A stretch of 36,683 nt of DNA from an uncultured Campylobacter sp. (GTDB lineage: Bacteria; Campylobacterota; Campylobacteria; Campylobacterales; Campylobacteraceae). Position numbers and translations under genes: made by a program. The stretch spans positions 1 through 36,683 of the forward strand of contig NZ_CALKTL010000182.1 of NCBI RefSeq assembly GCF_937997405.1, read 5' to 3'. Numbering within the stretch: position 1 is the stretch's first letter; the number at the start of each line of letters is the position of its first letter. The notes under the pieces are model-generated. The model had not been told where the DNA came from and did not search any database. It was given only the letters and a program-made list of their open reading frames with translations. Positions 16,422 to 25,518 of this stretch are shown piece after piece.

Positions 16422-17006
16422 CTAAAAATCACGCTCGCAGCGGGCAATATGTGCGCCGCTAAGCGGTCTAAATTTACCGAACGCGCAGGCGGGCAGCAGT
16501 TTAAAAACCGCCGCCGCAAGCCGCTCTAGCAGGCGAGCATCAGGTCTCTCGCCCAAGATTATTGGCGGACGGACGATCTGAAGGCTGTCAAAGCCGAGCT
16601 CGCTCACGCGCCGCTCAATACGTCCTTTAGCGCGCAGATAAAAGCTTAGCGAGCCCTCGTTCGCACCCGGAACTGATACGAGCACGAAGCGCCGCACGCC
16701 CGGTGCTTTGCCCACTTCGCCGCTGCATAGACATAGTCCACATCCACGCGCAAAAACGCCTCGCGCTAACCCGCCTGCTTCATCGTCGTGCCAAGCGCGC
16801 AAAAAAATCTCGTCAAATTTATGCGGTGCGATATCTGAGATACCCTCAAAATCAATGATCCGCGCGTGAAGCTTAGGGTGGCAAAAGCCTATCTCGCGGC
16901 GCGTCCATACTTCTACCTCATCGTAACCCGAGCTCTCGCAAAGCTCGCGTACCAGTTCCCTGCCCACGACGCCCGTAGCGCCCAGCACCAAGGCGGATTT
17001 ACCCAT
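16422..17006 (-). pseudogene. NAD(P)-binding oxidoreductase (atypical SDR), damaged centre
   Basis: The frame is open for 194 codons. The ends match small NAD(P)H-binding SDR-like proteins: ALVLGATGVVGRELV (the GxxGxxG nucleotide loop) at the start and RFVLVSVPGANEG...YLRAKGRIERRVSELGF later. About 31 residues in the middle match nothing. A +1 change at a run of seven A (16801-16807) starts the shift and a -1 change near 16707-16709 ends it; in the original frame the segment reads CALGTTMKQAG, then TAG (16766-16768), then REAFLRVDVDYVYAAAKWAK, which fits the family. So two compensating frameshifts bypass a nonsense codon. The C-terminus also ends early. An inactive product is likely. Confidence 0.7.
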
Positions 17007-17268
17007 TTTCGCTCCTTGAATTTCTTTAAATTTTAACGCGTTGTGTGGTTAAATTTTACTTTTACCGTGCCAAAAATTTCGTCTAGTTTGCAAATAGGGC
17101 CCGAAAATTGCGCGCTTGAGCTCGCATCGCAAGTAAAATCCATAGCTCACGCGTTAAATTTCAAAGCCACGTTCGGCGCGAAATGTACATCAAATCAGCT
17201 TAAATTTTATAAGACTATACGCAGTCTAGAAGCTGCCATTTCATCGCGACGCGCTAAAAGCGTAAAAA

Positions 17269-18027
17269 TTAGCGTTCTCCCGCGTAGTTAAATCGCGCAG
17301 CTTGCAGGCTAAACTCGAAGCTGTTTCGATCCACCGCGCCCACGCAAGCATCGCTATCATAAAGCGCGAGCAGAAATTCCGCCATCTCCTCGCTTGAGTG
17401 ATAGCGTTTAAAGGCCGCGTCGTAGTCGTAGCCCGCGTCATCCGTCGCCATGGGACCGAACTCCGTCCTAGTCGCGGCGGGCGCTAGAACTTTAGCCTAC
17501 ATTTTGGCCTCTTTATCCTGCGCCAGCTCTCGGTGCAAGCCCTCCGTAAAGGCACTTACGAAAAACTTGCTCGCGCAGTAGGTAACGACGTTTGGTACGA
17601 TGCTGTAGCCGCCCACGGAGGAGACATTGATGAGCTGGGCGGGCTTACGCTTGTAGTCGCGCACGAAGAGATGGCTTAGCAGCGTGAGCGAAATGACGTT
17701 GAGACGTAGCATCTGCGAGATTTTGGCGAGATCGCGCTCGCCGACCGCACCGCAATCCCCGAAGCCCGCATTGTTTATGAGCGCCTTTAGTTCGTAGCTT
17801 TTTAGCTCGTCCCAAAGCACTAGGACATTCTCGCTATTCGCAAGGTCGCAAATTTTAACGACTACGTCTGGTTCGGGCGAAATTTTAGCGATCTCGTCCT
17901 TTAAGCTTTGCAGAAGCTCCGCTCTGCGCGCGATTAGGATCAAATTTTCTCCGCGCCTCGCAAATGCCTTTGCCGCGGCTGCTCCGATACCAGAACTTGC
18001 GCCGGTGATGACGATATATTTTTTCAT
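17269..18027 (-). pseudogene. Short-chain dehydrogenase/reductase interrupted by a TAG
   Basis: The full span is 252 sense positions plus stop, the normal length of a classical SDR. It has TGASSGIG at residues 8-15, NNAG near 88, the Ser-Tyr-Lys set in INVSSVGGY...TYCASK, and substrate-loop residues further on. A single in-frame TAG at 17497-17499 cuts it after EAKM; the same frame continues AKVLAPAATRTEFGPMATDD to a TGA at 17269. There is no frameshift. The truncated 176-residue form keeps the active site but loses the C-terminal substrate lid and dimer helices. ATG at 18027 has AAAGGA a few bases upstream. Read-through or a sequencing error could restore it. Confidence 0.8.
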
Positions 18028-18137
18028 TTTTTATCCTTTTTTAGATTCTTTAGTTTGAAATTTTACCGAAGCTCGCCGCGCATTTACGCGTGCGCTCGTT
18101 TTAAATTTACAAATTTGCCGGCATTTTGCGAGGCGGT

Positions 18138-18714
18138 TTACTCGCCGCTTATGGGTGTGCGCTTGGTATCTACCGCTTTGCCGTCCAGATAGTACCGACC
18201 GCCGGTGACGTAGTGAAGCGTCTTTAGCTCGTCAGGGATCTTTTCAAACAGCCAGTGTCCGCCGTCAAAGATCCGCTCGTCCGCATACGCCGCGATGACC
18301 TCGCCGATGAAAAGATCATAACTCTGCTCATTGTGAGGCTCGGGGATGCGCTTGCAAACGAGCCATGCGGCGCAGCCCGCGATCAGCGGCACGCGGGAGT
18401 CATCTTTATAAAAAATTTCTACGTTTTTCATCTTGTCCGCGTTATCAAAGCGCGAGTTGTTTTCGGCGCCAAGCTCGCTAACCAGCTCCGCCTGCGCGGC
18501 CGTGGGGATCTGCACGGCGAAATACCCGCTCTTTTCGATGAGCGTCCGCGTGTACGAGCCGTTATGCGACACGATGGTAACCTTGTCGTAGTCAAGCGCC
18601 TGTGCCCACGTTATCGCCATCGCGTTGACGTCGCCATCGTATTTGGCCGATACGAGCGTGGTCGCGCCTGGGTTTGGGATATGATTTTTGTAGATCTACT
18701 TTTATGATCGCCAT
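18138..18714 (-). pseudogene. Flavin reductase-like FMN-binding protein with N-terminal frameshift
   Basis: The original start is ATG at 18714 behind AAAGGAGC; it reads MAIIKVDLQK and then leaves frame. Dropping one A from the run of five A just after gives DLQNHIPNPGATTLVSAKYD, which joins smoothly to the long frame beginning MAITWAQALDYDKV and ending at 18138. The family binds FMN in a split-barrel fold and reduces flavin with NAD(P)H or carries a related redox function. The 160-residue frame from the inner ATG at 18620 has no ribosome binding site and lacks the first strands. A single-base run-length change is also a common sequencing error, so this may be intact in the cell. Confidence 0.75.
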
Positions 18715-18888
18715 TTTTGCTCCTTTGATTAAATTTTTATAGACGGCAGATACCGCGAACAACCGAATCGGCTCGGTATTAATGCCCTAAATTTATGTCT
18801 TAGCCTACTGAGCAGGCCCAAGCCTTGGCGTGCTTGGATTAAATTCTTTCACGGCGCGCGAAATTTAGCGGGCTTAAAATTTCACCAG

Positions 18889-19368
18889 CTATTTTCTGTG
18901 GATCTTATAGCCCTTGCCGCTTTTTATTTTTAGCAGCGAAATTTTTCCGTCCTTCGAGACATAACCGCCTCCCTTTGCGCGCAAGATCACGCTCTCAGGC
19001 AGGCTCGACCAAAAAATTTCTACCCTGCTTTTATCCGCGGAAAATATCCCGTAGATCGCAAGCGTAGCGTTATCAGGGTCGTCCAGCCTCACATCCGCGA
19101 CATCAAAAACCTGCACGCAGCCATTCTTGATCTTTGAAAAGCTCTGGCCCGCGGCGACCAAGCAGCCGTGCTCATCCGTGCCGCCGCCTATTATCGGTCC
19201 CTGCACGGCGGGCACTTTGCAGACGCCCTCACTAGCGCCGCAGTCCGCAGCCGCGCTTTCGCCCCTATTATCCATTGCGCTTGCCTCCTTGCCTAGCTTT
19301 GCGTCGTGCGCCGCACAGCCGCACAAAAGCGCCACCGCAAAGGCCGCAATTAAAATTTTACCTCTCAT
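18889..19368 (-). CDS. Putative lipoprotein, unknown function
   Basis: A 159-residue protein with a lipoprotein signal: hydrophobic IAAFAVALL then the lipobox LCGC, with C18 as the acylated residue. After a low-complexity linker rich in Ala and charged residues come two parts: GGTDEHGCLVAAGQSFSKIK followed by NGCVQVFDVADVRL, a pattern seen in secreted lipoproteins of Bacteroidetes and Proteobacteria, and a C-terminal domain with EIFWSSLPESVILRAKGGGY. Function is unknown. TAAAGGAG precedes the ATG. It is the one gene without damage between two broken ones, 20 bases upstream of the tannase remnant's end in the opposite sense of transcription order (the tannase is transcribed first). Confidence 0.7.
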   Translation of the reverse strand: MRGKILIAAFAVALLCGCAAHDAKLGKEASAMDNRGESAAADCGASEGVCKVPAVQGPIIGGGTDEHGCLVAAGQSFSKIKNGCVQVFDVADVRLDDPDNATLAIYGIFSADKSRVEIFWSSLPESVILRAKGGGYVSKDGKISLLKIKSGKGYKIHRK

Positions 19369-19389
19369 CTTTACTCCTTTAAATAAATT

Positions 19390-20973
19390 TTATCTGCACT
19401 CAAAGCTACTCGCGCTATTTTCGTCGCCGCCCACGTAGATAGCCACTTTTGGATACGCGCAGACCTTGATCTGCTTACCGGCACGGCTCGTGCTTTTGCC
19501 TAGCAGGCTAGATGGAGCCGTTCCCTGCTCGCGCCACGCCTCAAGCGCACTTAGCGGATCGACATCATCGATGCCGTTACCGCCGCCGCAGTGATTCATC
19601 CCAGGCAATGCAAAAAATCGCGCAAATTCATCCGCGTTCGCGTTGGTTTCCACTAGCTTTTTGAACCAATCGCGCTGATCCATCGCCGAAAACACGGGAT
19701 CGGAAACGCCCGTTACGATGATGAGTTTACCGCCGTTAGCGCGGAAGCTATCTAGCTTGGTCGAAATCGCATCGTTTATCGCCGCGGTTTCGAATGTTCA
19801 CTCTACGTCCTTATCGAAATCAAATTTCATCAGATCAAACTCCGGTTGCGGCGGCGTCAAGAAATAATAATTCATCGAACCCTTCTAGAGCACGATATTT
19901 CTAGCATTTGGCTCTGCCGTTTGCGAGTCGCCAAGCTTCCACATGCGCCAGCCGGGCTGATTTACTCCGGCATCATAAAACCAGCCGCTGTAAATTTGCT
20001 CGCCCTTGCTGTTTTTTGCGCCCTCAAATATCGCTTTTATCGCAGAAATTTTTTCTTTAGCTAGATCAAGTCCGCTGGGATCGAACTTGCAACGCTCCCA
20101 AGCGCCGATGATTCCGTCTTTTAGCCTATCTAGCGCATCGCATTTATCCAAAACCGCCTTGCTTAGCTTATCCAAATCCTCCTGCGTAAGGGCGTTTGCA
20201 AAAATTTTATCCCCCGCGGCGTTTTTAGGAGCGATCTTTATAAGCTGCCGGTTATCCCACTGCTCCGCGATCGCCGCGCGCGAAAGCCTAAAACCCGGAT
20301 TTGCCGCGATTACGCCGTCAAATTCCAGCGGATACCTCTGCGCCGCCATCAGAGCCGAGCGTCCGCCGTTTGAGCAGCCCATAAAGTAGCTGTGTGCGGG
20401 CGCTTTTTTATACGCTGCAAAAACCAGCTGCTTTGAGACGCTCGCGACCTTGCCGATCGCCTGATAGGCATAGTCTAGCCGCGCCTGTTGCTCAAGTCCG
20501 AACTCGGGCGTAGGCGTAGGATGTCCCGAATCAGTCGTGACGACTGCATAGCCCCTCATAAGCGCGGGCGTTGCGGTGCTAGTGCGGATAGATATGGCGC
20601 CAAGAGCCGGTGCTACAAAGCCGTCCAAACCGCCTCCGCCCTGAAATAGAAGCTTGCCGTTCCAGTCGCCTGGCAAGCGCAGCTCAAATTTTATGCCGTA
20701 ATGCTTGCTGTCCGAGCCCGTGCGCGAGGCTATCTAGCCGTGAATTATGCAGTGCGGTGCGGCTTTTAGCGTCTTTTTGGCTCCGCCGGTTAGCGCAGAC
20801 ATCCTATCGGCGCCGATTTCGCCGCTTTGATTCCAGATCGCTTCACTGATCTTTGTATCGTAAATTTTCGTGCCCTTTAGCGCCGCGCAAGCCCGCTCGT
20901 CAAAATCGCTCGCAAGCGCTCCCTGTAAACCCAAAGTAGCCGTAAAGGCCGCAACTAAAATTTTATATTTCAT
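19390..20973 (-). pseudogene. Tannase/feruloyl esterase family gene with three in-frame stops
   Basis: One continuous frame of 527 codons from ATG 20973 (AAAGGAG upstream) to TAA at 19390 is cut by TAG at 20734-20736, TAG at 19885-19887 and TGA at 19798-19800, with no frameshift. The protein has a signal peptide ending near ALA, then GGGGLDGFV, TDSGHPTP, GCSNGGRSALM (nucleophile Ser), SDPVFSAMDQ (Asp) and PGMNHCGGG (His). The Cys next to Ser and next to His make the CS-D-HC motif of this family, where they form a disulfide. Such secreted enzymes hydrolyse gallate, ferulate or related phenolic esters. The catalytic parts are unmutated, which argues that inactivation is recent. Confidence 0.85.
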
Positions 20974-21092
20974 TGCCACTCCTTTTAAAATTTTATTAAT
21001 CGTAATTCTAACATAAAAATTTATCGTGATTTTACTGCGTTTATAAAAAATGATGGAATTCCGCACTAAACGGAGCGGAATTCCAAATTTAG

Positions 21093-21368
21093 CTAGAAGA
21101 GCGAAGCGCCCGAGCGGTCCGCGAGATCGGGCTCACCCGTTACGCGATTTCGTAGATCGCGACGAAATACTTCGATCGCCCAAAACCAAACCGCGTGCCC
21201 GAAAAATTCCGAAACGTGCTCATACCACGGAAGCTGAAAAAGCGGTGGCGTAAGTCCTAAAAGCGGTAGCGTGATGCAATGCACCGCGATATTTATGACG
21301 ATGCCAATGCGATGCCCTGAAATAGCGTAATTTTATAAAATTTCTCGGCAGCGAAGTGTGTTTAATTT
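21093..21368 (-). pseudogene. yagU: 3' remnant of a yagU-like gene (DUF1440)
   Basis: The end of the frame reads LPLLGLTPPLFQLPWYEHVS, EFFGHAVWFWAIEVFRRDLR and NRVTGEP, closely matching my memory of the C-terminus of E. coli YagU, an inner-membrane protein linked to acid resistance. In a second frame just upstream, AEKFYKITLFQG matches the preceding YagU segment, so one base is missing between them near 21315. Everything before this, about 120 residues including the first membrane segments, is absent; the next gene (MFS) ends 26 bases away. A dead fragment. Confidence 0.7.
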
Positions 21369-21393
21369 TAAATTCTGCTATTGTTGCGGAGCA

Positions 21394-22545
21394 TTAAATT
21401 TCGCGCGTGCCCTTAAAGTTCGCACGGTAAAAAATCAGCAGCGCGGCGGCTAACGCGGCAAAGCCGCAAAATAGCCCTTGGTAGCTTAAATATTCAAGCG
21501 CCTTGCCACCTACGGCAGTACCGATACCACCTCCGAAAAATATTGCCGTGCCTATGATCCCAGAGGATAGACCTTTGGCGGAGCCGCAACGAAGCGCTGC
21601 GCTTGCTAGGACCGACTGCGCGCAAACATAGCCAAATCCCAGCAAAAACGTCCCTACATATGCGGTGGCAACGAAGCAACTCGCCAAAAGGCACAGCGCC
21701 GAAGCGGACGCCAAAAAGCCGAGGGATAGAATTTCTTTTGGCGGCAACTTCTCTTTTAAATATCTAGCAGCATTTCCTGCCAAAAAGCAAGCGACGCCGT
21801 AAAGCATAAGGCAGGCTCCGGCAAAATTTGAGCTCAAGCCCAGCTTTTTAAGTAGATAAGCGCCTATGAATGAGTACGCCCCGAGCACAATTACGCCGTT
21901 ACATAAAGCCAAAAAATAGCTTCTCAAAAGCGCAGCATCGCCGCGCAAGCTGGCTAGGGATTTTACGAAGCTCTCGCCTCCGCTTTTCGGAGCGTCTTTG
22001 AAATTTAGCGTAAATAGTGATACGAAAGATACCGCAGACAGCGCAGAAAAGGCTAAAAATATCTCCCTCCAAGAAAATCTAGCCACCGCCCATCCACCTA
22101 AAGCCGCACTAAGCCCCTGCCCTAAAAATACCGAACCCAGAAATATCGCTACGATTCTTTGTCTATACTTATCGTCATATGCATCGCCTATAACGCCGAG
22201 GCAGACAGCGATTATACCCGCTGCCGCGCATCCCGTGCAAAAGCGAAATAAAACAAGCCACGCTAAACTTTTTGCAGTGGAGCAAAGAAGCGTAAATATC
22301 GCCAAAAAGAGCATTAGCGAGATTAAAATTTTACCTCTGCCGTAGCGATCGCTAAGATGTCCGTAAACCGGCTGAAGTAAGCCATAGGGGATCAGATATG
22401 CCGTCAAAACTGCGGAGGCGGCGCTTACCTGCACCCCAAACGTATCTGCGATGCTAGGTAGTAGTAGCGATGCGATCCAGTTATCTGCGGCAGAGATTGT
22501 CCCCGAGGCGATGATTAAGGGTAGTAGTCCTTTTTTGCAGCGCAT
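21394..22545 (-). CDS. MFS transporter, 12-TM drug/metabolite efflux type
   Basis: A 383-residue major facilitator protein with about 12 hydrophobic segments. Motif A between TM2 and TM3 is GHLSDRYGRGKIL, the best MFS marker; the TM4-5 region has FRFCTGCAAAGIIAV. The size and N-terminus (LPSIADTFGVQVSAASAVLTAY) recall the Bcr/CflA and AraJ-type exporters. Substrate unknown. AGGAAT lies about 8 nt before the ATG at 22545. It is transcribed toward the yagU remnant and may be single. Confidence 0.88.
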   Translation of the reverse strand: MRCKKGLLPLIIASGTISAADNWIASLLLPSIADTFGVQVSAASAVLTAYLIPYGLLQPVYGHLSDRYGRGKILISLMLFLAIFTLLCSTAKSLAWLVLFRFCTGCAAAGIIAVCLGVIGDAYDDKYRQRIVAIFLGSVFLGQGLSAALGGWAVARFSWREIFLAFSALSAVSFVSLFTLNFKDAPKSGGESFVKSLASLRGDAALLRSYFLALCNGVIVLGAYSFIGAYLLKKLGLSSNFAGACLMLYGVACFLAGNAARYLKEKLPPKEILSLGFLASASALCLLASCFVATAYVGTFLLGFGYVCAQSVLASAALRCGSAKGLSSGIIGTAIFFGGGIGTAVGGKALEYLSYQGLFCGFAALAAALLIFYRANFKGTREI

Positions 22546-23109
22546 TTTAAATTCCTAAATTTACGTAATTTTAGCCATTATAACTCTTTTGCTAGAAAAT
22601 TTGGAATTTTAGCGAACTCAGCAAATATGAGACGAAAGGAATGGATCGCGAATTCGCAGCGGGGACGCAATGCTGCGGCAAGTATAGCGCTATGGTCGGC
22701 ATACAATGTGATGCATCTACCTTGAAGGGGCGAAGGCAGGCAGCAACGCGAGTAGTGAATGAATGACTAGTTTATATTTATAATCCACTTTTTTCGCGCA
22801 TAAAGACCTATAAGAAATAACGCAAATTTAACAATGCCACGAAGCAGAGCTATAGCATAAGGCAAATAAGGAAAGCTCTAACTTGCAGCACGAACCCTAC
22901 AATAAAATTCAAAAATTCTTTAAAATTCTACGCGGATTATGGTGTCTAAAAATCAACTAAAATTTTAAGCGCACTACTCCCGCAACACGCTTTTTAGCCA
23001 CGCAATTCCGCCGTTTATCACAAGTCGCGACGAGCCATTTGTACGATCTTGTGCCGCTAGGTTAAATTTAATAGCAGCGGAGTTTTGAAATTTTACGAAT
23101 GCGGGGATT
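22546..23109. other. Spacer without a recognised gene
   Basis: A frame at 22974-23156 (minus) overlaps the thiD end and has no ribosome binding site. A plus-strand 41-codon frame near 22641 has its ATG directly against AAAGGA, too close for good initiation. Neither resembles a known family. Confidence 0.5.
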
Positions 23110-24210
23110 TCAACGAGCGCTTGAAATTTTAACTTCGTTCGCGCAAGATCCGCCAAAGTCCGCGTCGAATGGGCTTTGGACTGTAAAATAATGATCTATC
23201 GCGCCGCATCCGTGCCCGATCTGTTCATCCCAGCCAAGCGCCCTGCGCACGAAGCCCTTGGCATGGACGACGGCTGCGGGCAGGCTAAGCCCCGCCGCCA
23301 GCGCGCACGCGATCGCGCTTGAGAGCGTGCAGCCCGTACCGTGGGTGTTTTTCGTAGCTACTTTGGATGCGGAAAACTCATGAAATTTGCCGTTTTCGTA
23401 CAAAATATCGATCGCTAAATTTGTCAAATCCCCTCCCTCGCCGCTCGGTTTAAAACCAGCGCCTAGGGAGGCTGCGGATAAATTTTGTTCAAAAGAGGGC
23501 TCCGCGCTCGCAGTTAAATTTTTGCATTCGCTAGTAAAGTTTTCACTCGCAAAATTCGGACGCTCCGTCAAACCCGCAGAATTTTTGAGCGCCCCGTTTT
23601 CGCCCATCTCGCGCCCAAAAGCTTTAAAATTTCGCGCCGTATCCGCTCCCGCTGCGCCGCAAGTCTCACTCGCACCGGCGAGATCGCCGCCTTTGATCAA
23701 AATCGCGCCACCGAAAAACTGCGAGATTTTAACTGCCGCGGCTCGCATATCGGCTAAGCCTGAAATTTTCATCTCCGCCAAAACCTCGGCCTCGCGCACG
23801 TTAGGCGTGATGATCTCCGCGGCGGGGGCGAGCTTGTATTTTAGCGCATGCAGCGCGCTTTGCTTCATCAAAACTCCGCCGCTGGTGGCTACCATCACGG
23901 GATCTAAGACGACATTTTTCGCGCCGTGCTTGCTCAGGCTCTTTGCAATGGTTTCGGCAACCCTTTCATTGGAGATCATTCCGATTTTAACGGCGTCCGG
24001 AAAGATGTCGCTAAAAATCGCATCGAGCTGCGCCTCCACAAAATCTGGCGAAATGTCCAGCACGCCGAATACGCCACGCGAATTTTGCGCCGTAAGCGCC
24101 GTAATAGCGCTCATAGCAAACATCTTGTGCGCGCTTATCGTCTTGATATCGGCTTGAATGCCCGCGCCGCCGCCGCTATCAGAACCCGCGATAGTAAGAA
24201 TTCTTTTCAT
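23110..24210 (-). CDS. thiD: Hydroxymethylpyrimidine (phosphate) kinase ThiD with an internal insertion
   Basis: ThiD phosphorylates HMP and HMP-P in thiamine synthesis. The start MKRILTIAGSDSGGGAGIQA is the family signature; VLDPVMVATSG (about 101-111), ITPNVREAE (134-142), LIKGGDLAG (171-179) and KNTHGTGCTLSSAIA (287-301) follow, the last carrying the anion-hole Cys. The protein is 366 residues against about 270 usually. The excess is residues 180-264, between GGDLAG and LAIDILYENG, a segment rich in Ala, Ser, Glu and Asn without known motif. It lies in a surface loop by family structure, so activity may persist. The ATG follows AAAGGC. The gene is divergent from cmeABC; no other thiamine gene is near. 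Confidence 0.9.
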   Translation of the reverse strand: MKRILTIAGSDSGGGAGIQADIKTISAHKMFAMSAITALTAQNSRGVFGVLDISPDFVEAQLDAIFSDIFPDAVKIGMISNERVAETIAKSLSKHGAKNVVLDPVMVATSGGVLMKQSALHALKYKLAPAAEIITPNVREAEVLAEMKISGLADMRAAAVKISQFFGGAILIKGGDLAGASETCGAAGADTARNFKAFGREMGENGALKNSAGLTERPNFASENFTSECKNLTASAEPSFEQNLSAASLGAGFKPSGEGGDLTNLAIDILYENGKFHEFSASKVATKNTHGTGCTLSSAIACALAAGLSLPAAVVHAKGFVRRALGWDEQIGHGCGAIDHYFTVQSPFDADFGGSCANEVKISSAR

Positions 24211-24316
24211 AAAAAGCCTTTAAAATTTTAGCGCGATTATATCGAAATTCCGCTATAATTCCGTCCGATATATTATTTTACGGGCTAAATTTAAGTTTTA
24301 TTTATATAGTTTTTAT

Positions 24317-24329
24317 TATAATTTATAAT
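24317..24329 (+). promoter_or_regulatory. -10 elements for cmeABC
   Basis: Two TATAAT hexamers, 24317-24322 and 24324-24329, lie just before the CmeR-like operator, so RNA would start inside or next to the operator. This is a normal layout for repression. Confidence 0.6.
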
Positions 24330-24334
24330 TTATT

Positions 24335-24350
24335 CGTAATAACTATTACA
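24335..24350. promoter_or_regulatory. CmeR-like operator of cmeABC
   Basis: CGTAATAACTATTACA matches 14 of 16 positions of the inverted repeat bound by CmeR in C. jejuni (TGTAATAAATATTACA, from memory); GTAATA and TATTAC arms are perfect with a 2-base centre. It lies 35 bases before the cmeA ATG and right after the -10 elements. In C. jejuni cmeR is directly upstream of cmeABC; here thiD takes that place, so the TetR-family repressor must be elsewhere. Confidence 0.65.
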
Positions 24351-24384
24351 AATGCAAAATTTTAACCCAAATAGAGGAAATTAC

Positions 24385-25518
24385 ATGAAAAAAGTCGCCA
24401 GTTTGATTTTCGCAGCGTTTTTAGTTTCGGGCTGCTCCTATTTCGAAAAAAAGGAGGAAAGCGGCGCGAAGCAAGGCGGCGAGACCCCCGCGCTGCCGGT
24501 CGGCGTATTTATCGCCAAATCTGCCGACGTGCCAATAATTTTGAAATTTAACGGACAGACCGTAAGCGAGCTTGAGATAATGCTGAAGCCGCAGGTTTCG
24601 GGCACCATCGAAAAGCAGCTTTTCGAGCCTGGTCGTAGCGTCAAAAAGGGCGACGTGCTCTACGAGATCGACCGCTCGCGCTACCAAGCGGCGTTTGACA
24701 GCGCAAACGCTAATCTGCAAAACGCCTCGGCAGACTACAAAAGAGCTAAAGCGCTAAAAGCTAGCAACACGATCTCTCAAAAGGACTTCGACACCGCAAA
24801 AGCAGCATTTATGGTAGCCGAAGCAAATTTTAAAAGCGCCAAGATCGATCTTGACCACTCGCTTGTAACCGCGCCTTTTGACGGCATGGCGGGCGATACG
24901 CAAAAGGACGTGGGCGCGTACGTAAGCGTGGGCGAGGATCTGGTTAGGCTTTCTAAATTTGATCCGATCGACGTGGAATTCGGTATCGCGGACGTCGATA
25001 GACTGGAGCTTGATGCAAATTTGAGAAACGGGCAATGGAAACAGCTGGGACGTCAGGTAAGCATAAATCTCGGCGGCAAGGACTACAATGGCACGCTAAG
25101 CTTCATCGATAGCGTCATCAATACAAACACAGCGTCAGTCAGCGCCAAAGCGCAAATTCCAAATCCAAACTTGGAAATTCGCCCAGGCGTTTTTACTAAA
25201 GTAAGCGTCGATGGCTTTTATCAGAAAAACGGCTTTAAAATTCCGCAAGTTGCGCTCAAGCAAGATCTTAGCAACACCATAGTCTACGTCGTGCAAGACG
25301 GAAAGGTCGCTAAAAAGGTGGTCAAAATTTCAGCGCAAGATACCCGTACGGCGACGATCTCAAGCGGACTGCAAGACGGCGATCAGATTATTTTGGATAA
25401 TTTTAAAAAGATCAACGTGGGCTCCAAGGTCACTCCCGTACCCGCAAGCACCGATCCTTACGTAGCGGGGCAGCCTAACGAGCAACCGTCTCAGAGCAAT
25501 TCGGAAAGCGGGAAATAA
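24385..25518 (+). CDS. cmeA: Multidrug efflux periplasmic adaptor CmeA (RND/MFP)
   Basis: A 377-residue membrane fusion protein and lipoprotein: FLVSGC with C17 acylated. It links CmeB to CmeC in the periplasm. The lipoyl/hairpin region carries VSGTIEKQLFEPG and GDVLYEIDRSRYQAAF, then an alpha hairpin (about 85-145) and the second lipoyl half with VTAPFDGMAGDTQKDVGAYV; the barrel has IRPGVFTKVSV. The ATG at 24385 with GAGGAA upstream is chosen over an in-frame ATG at 24352, because the signal peptide begins at MKKVAS. TAATG joins it to cmeB (one-base overlap). Confidence 0.93.
   Translation: MKKVASLIFAAFLVSGCSYFEKKEESGAKQGGETPALPVGVFIAKSADVPIILKFNGQTVSELEIMLKPQVSGTIEKQLFEPGRSVKKGDVLYEIDRSRYQAAFDSANANLQNASADYKRAKALKASNTISQKDFDTAKAAFMVAEANFKSAKIDLDHSLVTAPFDGMAGDTQKDVGAYVSVGEDLVRLSKFDPIDVEFGIADVDRLELDANLRNGQWKQLGRQVSINLGGKDYNGTLSFIDSVINTNTASVSAKAQIPNPNLEIRPGVFTKVSVDGFYQKNGFKIPQVALKQDLSNTIVYVVQDGKVAKKVVKISAQDTRTATISSGLQDGDQIILDNFKKINVGSKVTPVPASTDPYVAGQPNEQPSQSNSESGK

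Noticed and set aside
17497..20736. TAG as a recoded sense codon: it interrupts the SDR, the tannase (twice), the oxidoreductase and the 32.5-kb remnant
   Set aside because: TAG is also the normal terminator of intact genes here (dsbL, dsbA, the response regulator, cmeC, the TonB receptor), some remnants also have frameshifts, and one tannase stop is TGA. Ordinary decay explains it better.
23387..24157. 256-codon frame antisense to thiD
   Set aside because: It mirrors a well-conserved kinase; GC-rich codon bias often leaves the opposite strand open. No ribosome binding site or known domain.
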